Assembly: GCA_009783605.1 (NCBI GenBank)
Contig: WRDE01000018.1
Span: forward strand, 1 to 13,245
DNA: 13,245 nucleotides
Reading direction: 5' to 3'
Origin: Oscillospiraceae bacterium
GTDB taxonomy: Bacteria > Bacillota > Clostridia > Oscillospirales > Acutalibacteraceae
Both the position numbers and the translations under genes were made by a program. This document shows, in pieces, positions 8,404-13,245 of this stretch. How positions within the stretch are numbered: position 1 is the first letter of the stretch; each line of letters opens with the position of its first letter. Under the pieces are notes generated by a model. That model made no database searches, had not been told where the DNA came from, and worked only from the letters and a program-made list of their open reading frames with translations.

Positions 8404-8446
8404 AGTGGTCAGTGGTCAGTGATTAGTGGCCAACTGCCAACTGCCA
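8404..8446. repeat. Short CAGTG/CAACTGC repeat overlapping the end of rhaB
   Basis: On the plus strand, two copies of AGTGGTC (8404-8417) run into AGTGATTAGTGGCC and then two CAACTGC units. The repeat spans the rhaB stop codon (TGA, 8411-8409) and encodes its last 11 residues or so. A related sequence lies just upstream of rhaB at 9909-9940 in the same orientation. The repeat looks like a dispersed intergenic sequence rather than coding sequence. Confidence 0.7.
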
Positions 8447-9881
8447 TCGGCGTCACTTTTTTTATTGGAAAGGCCTCCGCGATCAATTTTCGGGCGGCGG
8501 CGATATCTTTTACGGCGTCCGCCGCTATCCATTGCACCGCCGCGTTGCCTAATACCGTCGCTTCCACCGGCCCGGCATATACCGGTATTCCGCAGGCGGC
8601 CGCGGTCATTTCGCAGATCAGCGGGTTTTGGCTGCCGCCGCCGATGATGTGGATGGCCGGGAAGGTTTTGCCGGTGCAGCGCTCGATCTGTTCTTTGCTC
8701 TTGCGGAACGAGAGGGCCAGGCTCTCATAGATACAGCGGGCGGTCTCCCCCACTGTCTGCGGCACCGGCTGTCCGGTTTCGGCGCAATAGGCGCGGATCT
8801 CGCCCGGCAGGTCGCCCGGCGGAGCGAACCGGGGATGATCCGGGTCGATCAGGCTGCGGAACGGGGGCGCTTCGGCCGCCAATTTTTCGATTTCAGGGAA
8901 ACTCAGTTCATTTCCTTCCCGCCGCCACTGCCTTCTGCTCTCCTGCAGCAGCCAGCAGCCGGTCATCGTCTTCATCATCAGACTGACCCCGCCGGCGCCG
9001 CCCTCGTTGGTGAGATTTTCATTCTTCACCGCATCACTGATAACGGGTTCGGCCAGCTCGGTCCCCATGATCGCCCAGGTGCCGAGGCTGATAAACAAAA
9101 AGTCATCGGTGACTGCCGGAACCGCCGCCGCCGCCGCTTTGGTGTCGTGGGAGGCGGTGCGGACCACCGGAATCGGGGGCAGCCCCAATTCCTCGCAGAT
9201 TTCCCGCCGCAGCACCCCCGCCGGCGTGCCGGGCATCACCACAGGCGGCATCAGCCGCTTCGGCAGCGACAGCGCGTCGAAAATTTCGCCGCACCAATCC
9301 TTGGTCACCGGATCCAACAGCTGGGTGGTGCCGGCGATGGAGAATTCCGCCGCGGCTTGGCCGGTCAGCAGGTAGGTCAGCAGATCCGGCATCAGCAGCA
9401 GCGTCTGCGCCTGTTCCAGCAGCTCCGGCCGGTATTTTGCCGCCGCCGCCAGCTGAAAAACCGTGTTCAGCTCCATAAACTGGACGCCGGTCAGCGCATA
9501 CAGCCGCTCCGCGGGCAGCCGGGCGAAGCATTCCTCCATCATGCCGGCGGTCCGGGCGTCCCGGTAATGGACCGGGTTTTGGATCACCTTGCCGTCGGCG
9601 CCGATCAGCCCGAAATCCACCCCCCAGGTGTCAATGGCGAGGGAATCCGGCAGCAGATCCCGGTCCCGGGCGATTACCAGCGCCCGCTTGATCTCCCCGA
9701 TCAGCAGATCGAGGTCCCAAAACAGCGTATGAGGCGCAGCGGCGCCGGCGCCGCCGATCTCCAACGGCTGGTTGACAAAACGGTGTATTTCCTGCATCTC
9801 AATGGCATTTCCGGTACAGCTGACTAACATGGCCCGCCCGGAAGACGCGCCGAGATCCACGGCAAGTACGCGGTGGTTCAT
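8409..9881 (-). CDS. rhaB: Rhamnulokinase
   Basis: Rhamnulokinase phosphorylates L-rhamnulose with ATP to L-rhamnulose 1-phosphate, the second step of cytoplasmic L-rhamnose breakdown. The protein has 490 residues, close to the family norm, and shows the FGGY sugar kinase layout: DLGASSGR at 9-16 (phosphate binding), DTWGVDFGLI at 84-93, GVQFMELNT at 132-140, SHDT at 244-247 with D246 the probable catalytic base, ISLGTWA at 264-270, and GGGSQNP at 414-420 (nucleotide binding). GVQFM and DTWGVDF are typical of rhamnulokinase rather than xylulokinase or glycerol kinase. The ATG at 9881 follows AGGAGGT by 8 bases. It is preceded by the small membrane protein gene and the sugar transferase; no other rhamnose genes are in the window. 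The last 11 residues (from A480) come from the repeat at 8404-8446 and probably replace the native tail. All catalytic motifs are intact, so I expect an active enzyme. Confidence 0.95.
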   Translation of the reverse strand: MNHRVLAVDLGASSGRAMLVSCTGNAIEMQEIHRFVNQPLEIGGAGAAAPHTLFWDLDLLIGEIKRALVIARDRDLLPDSLAIDTWGVDFGLIGADGKVIQNPVHYRDARTAGMMEECFARLPAERLYALTGVQFMELNTVFQLAAAAKYRPELLEQAQTLLLMPDLLTYLLTGQAAAEFSIAGTTQLLDPVTKDWCGEIFDALSLPKRLMPPVVMPGTPAGVLRREICEELGLPPIPVVRTASHDTKAAAAAVPAVTDDFLFISLGTWAIMGTELAEPVISDAVKNENLTNEGGAGGVSLMMKTMTGCWLLQESRRQWRREGNELSFPEIEKLAAEAPPFRSLIDPDHPRFAPPGDLPGEIRAYCAETGQPVPQTVGETARCIYESLALSFRKSKEQIERCTGKTFPAIHIIGGGSQNPLICEMTAAACGIPVYAGPVEATVLGNAAVQWIAADAVKDIAAARKLIAEAFPIKKVTPMAVGSWPLITDH

Positions 9882-9908
9882 AGGGGTATACCTCCTGTTG
9901 TTAGAAGT

Positions 9909-9960
9909 AGTCAGTGGGCAGTGATTAGTGGGCAGTGATTCGCATTGTCAATTATCAATT
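9909..9960. repeat. Intergenic repeat cluster upstream of rhaB
   Basis: On the plus strand, AGTCAGTGGGCAGTGATTAG continues into a second GTGGGCAGTGATT (to 9940), a near-duplicate of the repeat at the other end of rhaB. It is followed by ATTGTCAATTATCAATT (9944-9960), a different short repeat. The second one contains the stop codon (TGA at 9950-9948) and last residues of the preceding gene. Confidence 0.65.
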
Positions 9961-10367
9961 ATGCCCAGCATCTCCTCCGCCCGGACATAGAACCAGCGGC
10001 CTTCACACGATACGGCGAAGCGGTCGTCTCCCTGGCTGGCGAGATAGATTTCTTCCACGCTGTCTTGCATGATTACCCGCAGGTGATATACTGTTTTCTC
10101 GAAGAACGGGTTATCCCATTTTGTGCCGTCATAGGTCATACTGCGGAAAAAATTGATCTCTCCGGTATAGATCCAGGTTTTCCCGTCCTCCCAGATTTCG
10201 ATCCGCTCGATCCGGTCCATATCGGTTTTTGTCAGCCGCGAAAACACCGGTTTATCGAACAGTGCGTTATACGCGCTGTTAGTCTGTATCAGCAGATTGT
10301 GGGAAACCACCGCCAAAAACAGCGCCGCCGCCACGGCCAGCAGTATGATTTTATATGTCTTCTTCAT
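9948..10367 (-). CDS. Small membrane-anchored protein of unknown function
   Basis: I do not recognise this protein. It has 139 residues: an N-terminal KK, one membrane segment at about 6-23, and a soluble, probably extracytoplasmic domain of about 110 residues with alternating hydrophobic and charged stretches (IERIEIWEDGKTWIYTG, VEEIYLA, GRWFYVRAEEM) that suggest a small beta-rich fold. No catalytic motif or lipobox Cys is visible. The start at 10367 is chosen because AAGGAG lies 7 bases upstream; an ATG 18 bases further upstream (10385) would put that site inside the gene. It follows the sugar transferase by 83 bases and precedes rhaB by 66, probably in one transcript, as I see no promoter or terminator in either gap. 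The last residues (IIDN) and the stop come from a short intergenic repeat. Confidence 0.8.
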   Translation of the reverse strand: MKKTYKIILLAVAAALFLAVVSHNLLIQTNSAYNALFDKPVFSRLTKTDMDRIERIEIWEDGKTWIYTGEINFFRSMTYDGTKWDNPFFEKTVYHLRVIMQDSVEEIYLASQGDDRFAVSCEGRWFYVRAEEMLGIIDN

Positions 10368-10374
10368 GACCGTT

Positions 10375-10380
10375 CTCCTT
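10375..10380 (-). promoter_or_regulatory. Ribosome binding site deciding the start of the small membrane protein
   Basis: The minus strand reads AAGGAG, 7 bases before the ATG at 10367. This supports MKKTYK as the N-terminus rather than the ATG at 10385, six codons earlier. Confidence 0.75.
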
Positions 10381-10450
10381 ATCACCTTTTGATAAACCGT
10401 ACAAAAACGACCCAGCCGTCAAACTGCGCCGCTCACTTATTGGTCAACGC

Positions 10451-11143
10451 TCAAATCGCCTTATGATCCGCGTCCTTATACCGTTCGGTCCCTGCGATCC
10501 GGGGATTGGCGCCCTCTTTGATACCCCGGGAGGTCAGCACATGCACCGCCGTTTTCAGCAGTATCCGGGCGTCGGCGCGCATACACATCGAATCCACATA
10601 CACCCGGTCGAGATACGCTTTGCGGCGTACCGGCACATTGTCGCGGCCGCTGATCTGCGCCAGGCCGGTCAGGCCGGGCCGTACAATATCCGCGCCGATC
10701 CGGTTTCGCAGCCGGATCAATTCGGTCTCCCCCGCCACCACCGGCCGGGGCCCGACAAAACTCATATCGCCTTTTAATATGTTCAGCAGCTGCGGGATTT
10801 CATCCAAACTGAGCTTGCGGATACACCGTCCGACCCGGGATATATACCGGTCATGGTTATCCAGCAGATAGGTCGGTTTATCCGCCGGCGCATTCGTCTT
10901 CATCGTCCGGAATTTCAGCACCTTGAAGGGTTTCAGATTACGGCCGATCCGCTGCTGCACAAACAGCGGCGAACCCTTGGTGTCCCACGCGGCAATCACG
11001 GCGATCACAGCGCTCAACGGCAGCAGCACCGCCATGACCGTCAGCGACATCAGAATGTCCAACGCCCGCTTGCAGAACAGATATCCTTTTTTCGGCCGTT
11101 TTACCGGCTGGCTCAGATCGGTTATATCCACAATCTTCTGCAT
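10451..11143 (-). CDS. Polyprenyl-phosphate sugar-1-phosphate transferase (bacterial sugar transferase family)
   Basis: This small monotopic phosphoglycosyl transferase would move a sugar phosphate from a nucleotide sugar to undecaprenyl phosphate at the inner face of the membrane, the first step of exopolysaccharide, capsule or glycan assembly. The sugar cannot be told from sequence. It has 230 residues from this start. Counting from the alternative Met at 11155, the N-terminus is basic, a membrane helix spans about 36-57, and the family motifs follow: FVQQRIGRN (65-73), KFRTM (81-85), the catalytic Asp-Glu pair in LSLDEIPQL (D118, E119), GPRP (135-138) and RPGLTGLAQISGR (159-171). All are intact. 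The start at 11143 is preferred because AAGG lies 12 bases ahead, whereas the same site touches the ATG at 11155 with no gap; the two differ by 4 residues. It is the first gene of a probable operon with the small membrane protein and rhaB, driven by the promoter at 11212-11240. Confidence 0.93.
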   Translation of the reverse strand: MQKIVDITDLSQPVKRPKKGYLFCKRALDILMSLTVMAVLLPLSAVIAVIAAWDTKGSPLFVQQRIGRNLKPFKVLKFRTMKTNAPADKPTYLLDNHDRYISRVGRCIRKLSLDEIPQLLNILKGDMSFVGPRPVVAGETELIRLRNRIGADIVRPGLTGLAQISGRDNVPVRRKAYLDRVYVDSMCMRADARILLKTAVHVLTSRGIKEGANPRIAGTERYKDADHKAI

Positions 11144-11211
11144 CGAAATATCCATCCTTTCTTCAGAGGGCTTCGGCAGTCGATGTATTTTTTCCGGGGT
11201 CTATGGCAGAT

Positions 11212-11240
11212 ATTATACTATATAAATCGATATAAATCAA
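11212..11240 (-). promoter_or_regulatory. Predicted promoter of the sugar transferase - rhaB cluster
   Basis: On the minus strand, -35 TTGATT (11240-11235), a 17-base spacer and a perfect -10 TATAAT (11217-11212). Transcription would start near 11205, leaving about 50 bases of leader. This is the closest match to consensus in the window. Confidence 0.8.
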
Positions 11241-11414
11241 GCCACTTTTCTGTAACTATTGCACAATTCGGAATTCTGACGAAATTTATCGTAAAACACT
11301 TAAACCTTTTTAGAGATACTACCCAAATTTCCGCCCGTTTCCAAACCATTGTTGTCGCGTTTCAATCGGTTTTTATTGATTTTCATCATGAATTTTTCGA
11401 TTTTTAGTGATGTT
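11241..11414. other. AT-rich spacer without a supported gene
   Basis: The stretch between the cluster promoter and the repeat block is AT-rich with several T runs. It contains a possible 29-residue minus-strand reading frame (MMKINKNRLK...) ending near 11300, but it has no ribosome binding site or recognisable similarity. I see no convincing RNA structure. Confidence 0.5.
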
Positions 11415-11547
11415 CGGGGCTCGTGATCGGGGCTCGTGCGCCTGCGGGCGCGACGTCGCCTGTTCGCTGTTCGTAATCGGGTGGAATCAACGCACAGGCG
11501 AAGTCGCGCTTTAGCGCACGAGCCCCGATTACGTCGCCTGTTCGCTG
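11415..11547. repeat. GC-rich inverted and direct repeat element
   Basis: Imperfect inverted arms of about 40 bases face each other: 11426-11466 begins ATCGGGGCTCGTGCGC and 11491-11529 ends with its complement. Each arm has its own small GCGC stem. A 17-base direct repeat, ACGTCGCCTGTTCGCTG, occurs at 11453-11469 and 11531-11547, and CGGGGCTCGTG is repeated at 11415-11425 and 11428-11438. It resembles a REP/BIME-like or MITE-like dispersed element. No transposase is present. Confidence 0.7.
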
Positions 11548-11604
11548 ATTCTAATTGGGTGCAAAAACCCATTGGTTTCCCAAAATTGTGTTAAAGCGCA
11601 CCAA

Positions 11605-11628
11605 AAACGCCCCGCGGGGTGTTTTTAT
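11605..11628 (-). terminator. GC-rich hairpin of the short unit, probable intrinsic terminator
   Basis: On the minus strand it reads AAAAACACCCCGCGGGGCGT followed by TTTT: a stem of four C:G pairs plus flanking A:T pairs, ending in a run of T. It is the last of three consecutive hairpins after the dockerin gene and the most classical terminator of the three. Confidence 0.65.
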
Positions 11629-11677
11629 GATGTGTTGGTTAGCAGGTTTCCCAACATTGTGTTAAAGCGCAGAACAA

Positions 11678-11715
11678 AAATATGTTCTCCAGTCCGCAGA
11701 CTGGAGAACATATTT
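11678..11715 (-). terminator. Hairpin of the second repeat unit, terminator-like
   Basis: The arms AAATATGTTCTCCAGTC (11678-11694) and 11699-11715 pair perfectly over 17 bases around the loop CGCA. On the minus strand the stem ends in a T run (ATATTTTTG). It is identical to the hairpin at 11771-11808. Confidence 0.65.
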
Positions 11716-11765
11716 CTTGTGTATGTGTTGGTTAGCTGGTTTCCCAAAATTGCGTTAAAACGCAC

Positions 11766-11814
11766 CACAAAAATATGTTCTCCAGTCCGCAGACTGGAGA
11801 ACATATTTATTGTG
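11766..11814 (-). terminator. First hairpin after the dockerin gene, terminator-like
   Basis: It has the same 17-base-pair stem and CGCA loop as the hairpin at 11678-11715, extended outward by CACAA/TTGTG with a single bulged base, for 22 pairs in all. It lies about 20 bases after the stop codon and is followed on the minus strand by a short T run within the stem base (TTTTTGTGG). Confidence 0.7.
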
Positions 11815-11831
11815 CATGTGTTGGTTATCAA

Positions 11832-13245
11832 TTAAAGCGCGGTAACCTTGCCGACTATGAATTGCAGGAGGACGCGGGCATCGCCTACAGTGAGGTTCGT
11901 CTGGGCAAGATCAACTTTCGCGGCCGACAGGGAAATCATGTCGGTGATGAGCTTCTTTCCGACTAAATGCTGGAGCAGCACACGGGCGTCGTCGATCTTG
12001 ACAAGACCGTCGCCGTCGATGTCGCCCTTCAACCGCATAGCGGTCGTCTCAACCAACGCGGCGTTTATCTTTGCTTCGGCGGCATCGACCGGAACCTGAG
12101 CGGTCGCGGTATTTCTTATCGTTTTACCGTCAGCGACCGCGCCTTTCAGATTATTCACCGAAAGGTCGCAATATTTGGCTATCCCCGCGGAAGCCAGTTT
12201 CGCTTCACCGTTGGCGATAGCGGCATCCAGCTTGGCGAAATCAACATCCGGAGGAGCAGCTGTCGTGCTCAGCACGACCTTCCGCACTAACACATAGTCG
12301 TCACCCGGGCCGTCTTCGTTGCCGGCGGCCCAGAATTTCACGTCGATTCTGGCGCCCGGATTCAGCTGGGAACCGGTGAGCTCACCCACCAAGTTGACCC
12401 ATTTGCCGGTTTGGACGCCGGTGGTGGTTTCCGGGGTGTCGATCGACCAGATAAAGCGGCGGCTCTCGCCGTTGGGCAGGTTGAAGTTCGGGCCGGGATT
12501 CCATTCCGCCCATACCCGGGTACCGCTGCCGCCGGCATCCTCTGCCGCATAGGCTTTATCCGCCGGCCACCAGGCTTCGATGATGAGATATACCTTTTCG
12601 TTGCCTCTGAACACATTTTTATTGAGCTTAAAGCTGAACCCGTCGTTATGTTTGGCCAATTTGAAAGCCTTGGTCTCATCCGGAGCCGTTCCCCAGACAA
12701 GATTGGGTTCGCCCTTGAACTCTTTGCCGTGCTGATATTCGACGGTCGCCGGAGCCAGGTCCGCAAAGGCTGTTTTGACCGGATTCAGGCTATCAATCGT
12801 GCTGCGCAGGGTTTGCGCCGCATTATCGACCTGGGACTGGGTCGCGTTGGGGTCTTCATACCGCTGTTTCGCGGTGGCCAGCGCGTTTATAAACTGGGTC
12901 CATCTGGTATCCTGTAAATACCAATCCGCATGCGCAACGATATCATCGCCTTCAGCGATCAACGCTTCCAGCTCTTCCTTGATGACGCCCGGTTTGTTGA
13001 ACACGATGGACACTTCTTTATCCACATCGCCGTTTTCATCCTCGGTATAGATGCGGATATCGCGGATATAGACGTGCTCGCTTTCGCTGCCCCAGTTGGC
13101 GATATCCACGATGGTTAGGGCTCTTTCGCCGGATTCGGCGGCGCTCTTGTTGTTGAACACATTGACGATGCCGTCGAACTCGAGGGTGACGGTGCACCAT
13201 TCGTCGAACACCAGCTCAAATCCCGGCTGGGCGGGCTGGCCGTCG
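11832..13245 (-). CDS. Secreted dockerin-like, FIVAR-repeat protein, C-terminal part (5' end outside window)
   Basis: The frame is open to the upper window edge, so the true start lies beyond 13245; the GTG at 13211 is only internal. The visible 470 residues hold the end of a beta-rich module (to about 83, containing VYIRDIRIYTED), a FIVAR-like helical repeat (about 87-154, with TQSQVDNAAQTLRSTIDSL), a second beta-rich module (about 158-328, rich in Trp, such as EAWWPADKAY), a helical segment (about 333-398) and a dockerin-like end (about 403-470). The first calcium loop is canonical (DIDGDGLVKIDD), the second (about KVDLAQTNLTVGD) lacks the usual acidic ligands. Architecture and the sequence TAMRLKGD(I/V)DGDG match the 665-residue protein, so the two are paralogues. 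No catalytic domain is visible in this part. Probable extracellular glycan-binding or scaffold-attached component (inference). Three terminator-like hairpins follow the stop. Confidence 0.88.
   Translation of the reverse strand, partial: DGQPAQPGFELVFDEWCTVTLEFDGIVNVFNNKSAAESGERALTIVDIANWGSESEHVYIRDIRIYTEDENGDVDKEVSIVFNKPGVIKEELEALIAEGDDIVAHADWYLQDTRWTQFINALATAKQRYEDPNATQSQVDNAAQTLRSTIDSLNPVKTAFADLAPATVEYQHGKEFKGEPNLVWGTAPDETKAFKLAKHNDGFSFKLNKNVFRGNEKVYLIIEAWWPADKAYAAEDAGGSGTRVWAEWNPGPNFNLPNGESRRFIWSIDTPETTTGVQTGKWVNLVGELTGSQLNPGARIDVKFWAAGNEDGPGDDYVLVRKVVLSTTAAPPDVDFAKLDAAIANGEAKLASAGIAKYCDLSVNNLKGAVADGKTIRNTATAQVPVDAAEAKINAALVETTAMRLKGDIDGDGLVKIDDARVLLQHLVGKKLITDMISLSAAKVDLAQTNLTVGDARVLLQFIVGKVTAL

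Larger units (their letters stand above)
11574..11830 (-). repeat. Three tandem terminator-hairpin units after the dockerin gene
   Basis: The plus-strand units run 11574-11644 (71 bases), 11645-11737 (93) and 11738-11830 (93). Each starts GGTTTCCCAAxATTGxGTTA, continues AAxCGCA, has a hairpin in the middle and ends near ATGTGTTGGTTA. Two units carry the same 17-base-pair hairpin; the shortest carries a different GC-rich one. The array begins directly after the stop codon at 11832, and the last two codons plus stop (GCGCTTTAA) match a motif found in the units. Confidence 0.8.

Noticed and set aside
8628..9827. Plus-strand open frame of 399 codons opposite rhaB
   Set aside because: Antisense to a complete, motif-intact rhamnulokinase. 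The translation is rich in R, G, Q and H without domain features.
11300..11572. Minus-strand frame of 90 codons, including a 29-codon tail starting MMKINKNRLK
   Set aside because: Most of it translates the inverted-repeat element, and the tail has no ribosome binding site.
11574..11830. Possible CRISPR array
   Set aside because: Only three units, no unique spacers of equal length, units directly abut, and most of each unit is a hairpin. No cas gene is nearby.
11572..11835. Overlapping frames on both strands containing repeated KICSPVRRLENIF-like or SLRTGEHIFV-like peptides
   Set aside because: They are translations of the hairpin repeat units. The peptide repeats only because the DNA does, and there is no ribosome binding site.
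11832..13211. Start of the partial dockerin gene at the GTG at 13211
   Set aside because: The frame stays open to the window edge, there is no signal peptide after this GTG, and it falls inside a beta-rich module.

Overview
The window reads as a piece of an anaerobic Firmicutes genome, probably an uncultured clostridial (Oscillospirales-like) gut or rumen bacterium. The reasons are GC-rich genes between AT-rich spacers, consensus sigma-A-type promoters, strong AGGAGG-type ribosome binding sites, dockerin-like domains, FIVAR-like helical repeats and F5/8C-like modules on large secreted proteins. This placement is inference from gene content. Every gene I can support lies on the minus strand, so transcription runs from high to low coordinates.

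Layout in transcription order. (1) 13245-11832: C-terminal part of a secreted dockerin protein whose start lies outside the window. (2) 11831-11156: a 676-base spacer holding three tandem terminator-like hairpin units, an inverted-repeat element, a quiet AT-rich stretch and a clear promoter. (3) 11143-8409: a three-gene cluster of a polyprenyl-phosphate sugar-1-phosphate transferase, a small membrane-anchored protein of unknown function, and rhamnulokinase (rhaB). Short intergenic repeats supply the last codons and stops of the last two genes. (4) 8408-8289: promoter and a leader with a 5' hairpin. (5) 8288-6291: a complete secreted dockerin protein of 665 residues, followed by a strong intrinsic terminator. 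(6) 6205-5933: promoter and leader with a 10-base tandem repeat. (7) 5932-1: an open frame of 1977 codons that runs off the window, encoding a secreted protein with two pectate-lyase-like beta-helix segments, three F5/8C-like repeats, an Ig-like domain and two related C-terminal beta modules.

Working together (inference): the three secreted proteins look like parts of an extracellular system that binds or breaks down plant or host glycans, two of them carrying a possible cohesin-docking module. Rhamnulokinase would use L-rhamnulose, the isomerised form of rhamnose released for example from pectin, which fits a pectate-lyase-like neighbour, but rhaA, rhaD and a rhamnose transporter are not in the window. 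The sugar transferase would start synthesis of a surface polysaccharide.

Most unusual points: the hairpin array after the first dockerin gene, the repeats that form gene 3' ends around rhaB, the second dockerin calcium loop that has lost its ligands in both proteins, and the recurring GPQN motif in the giant protein.
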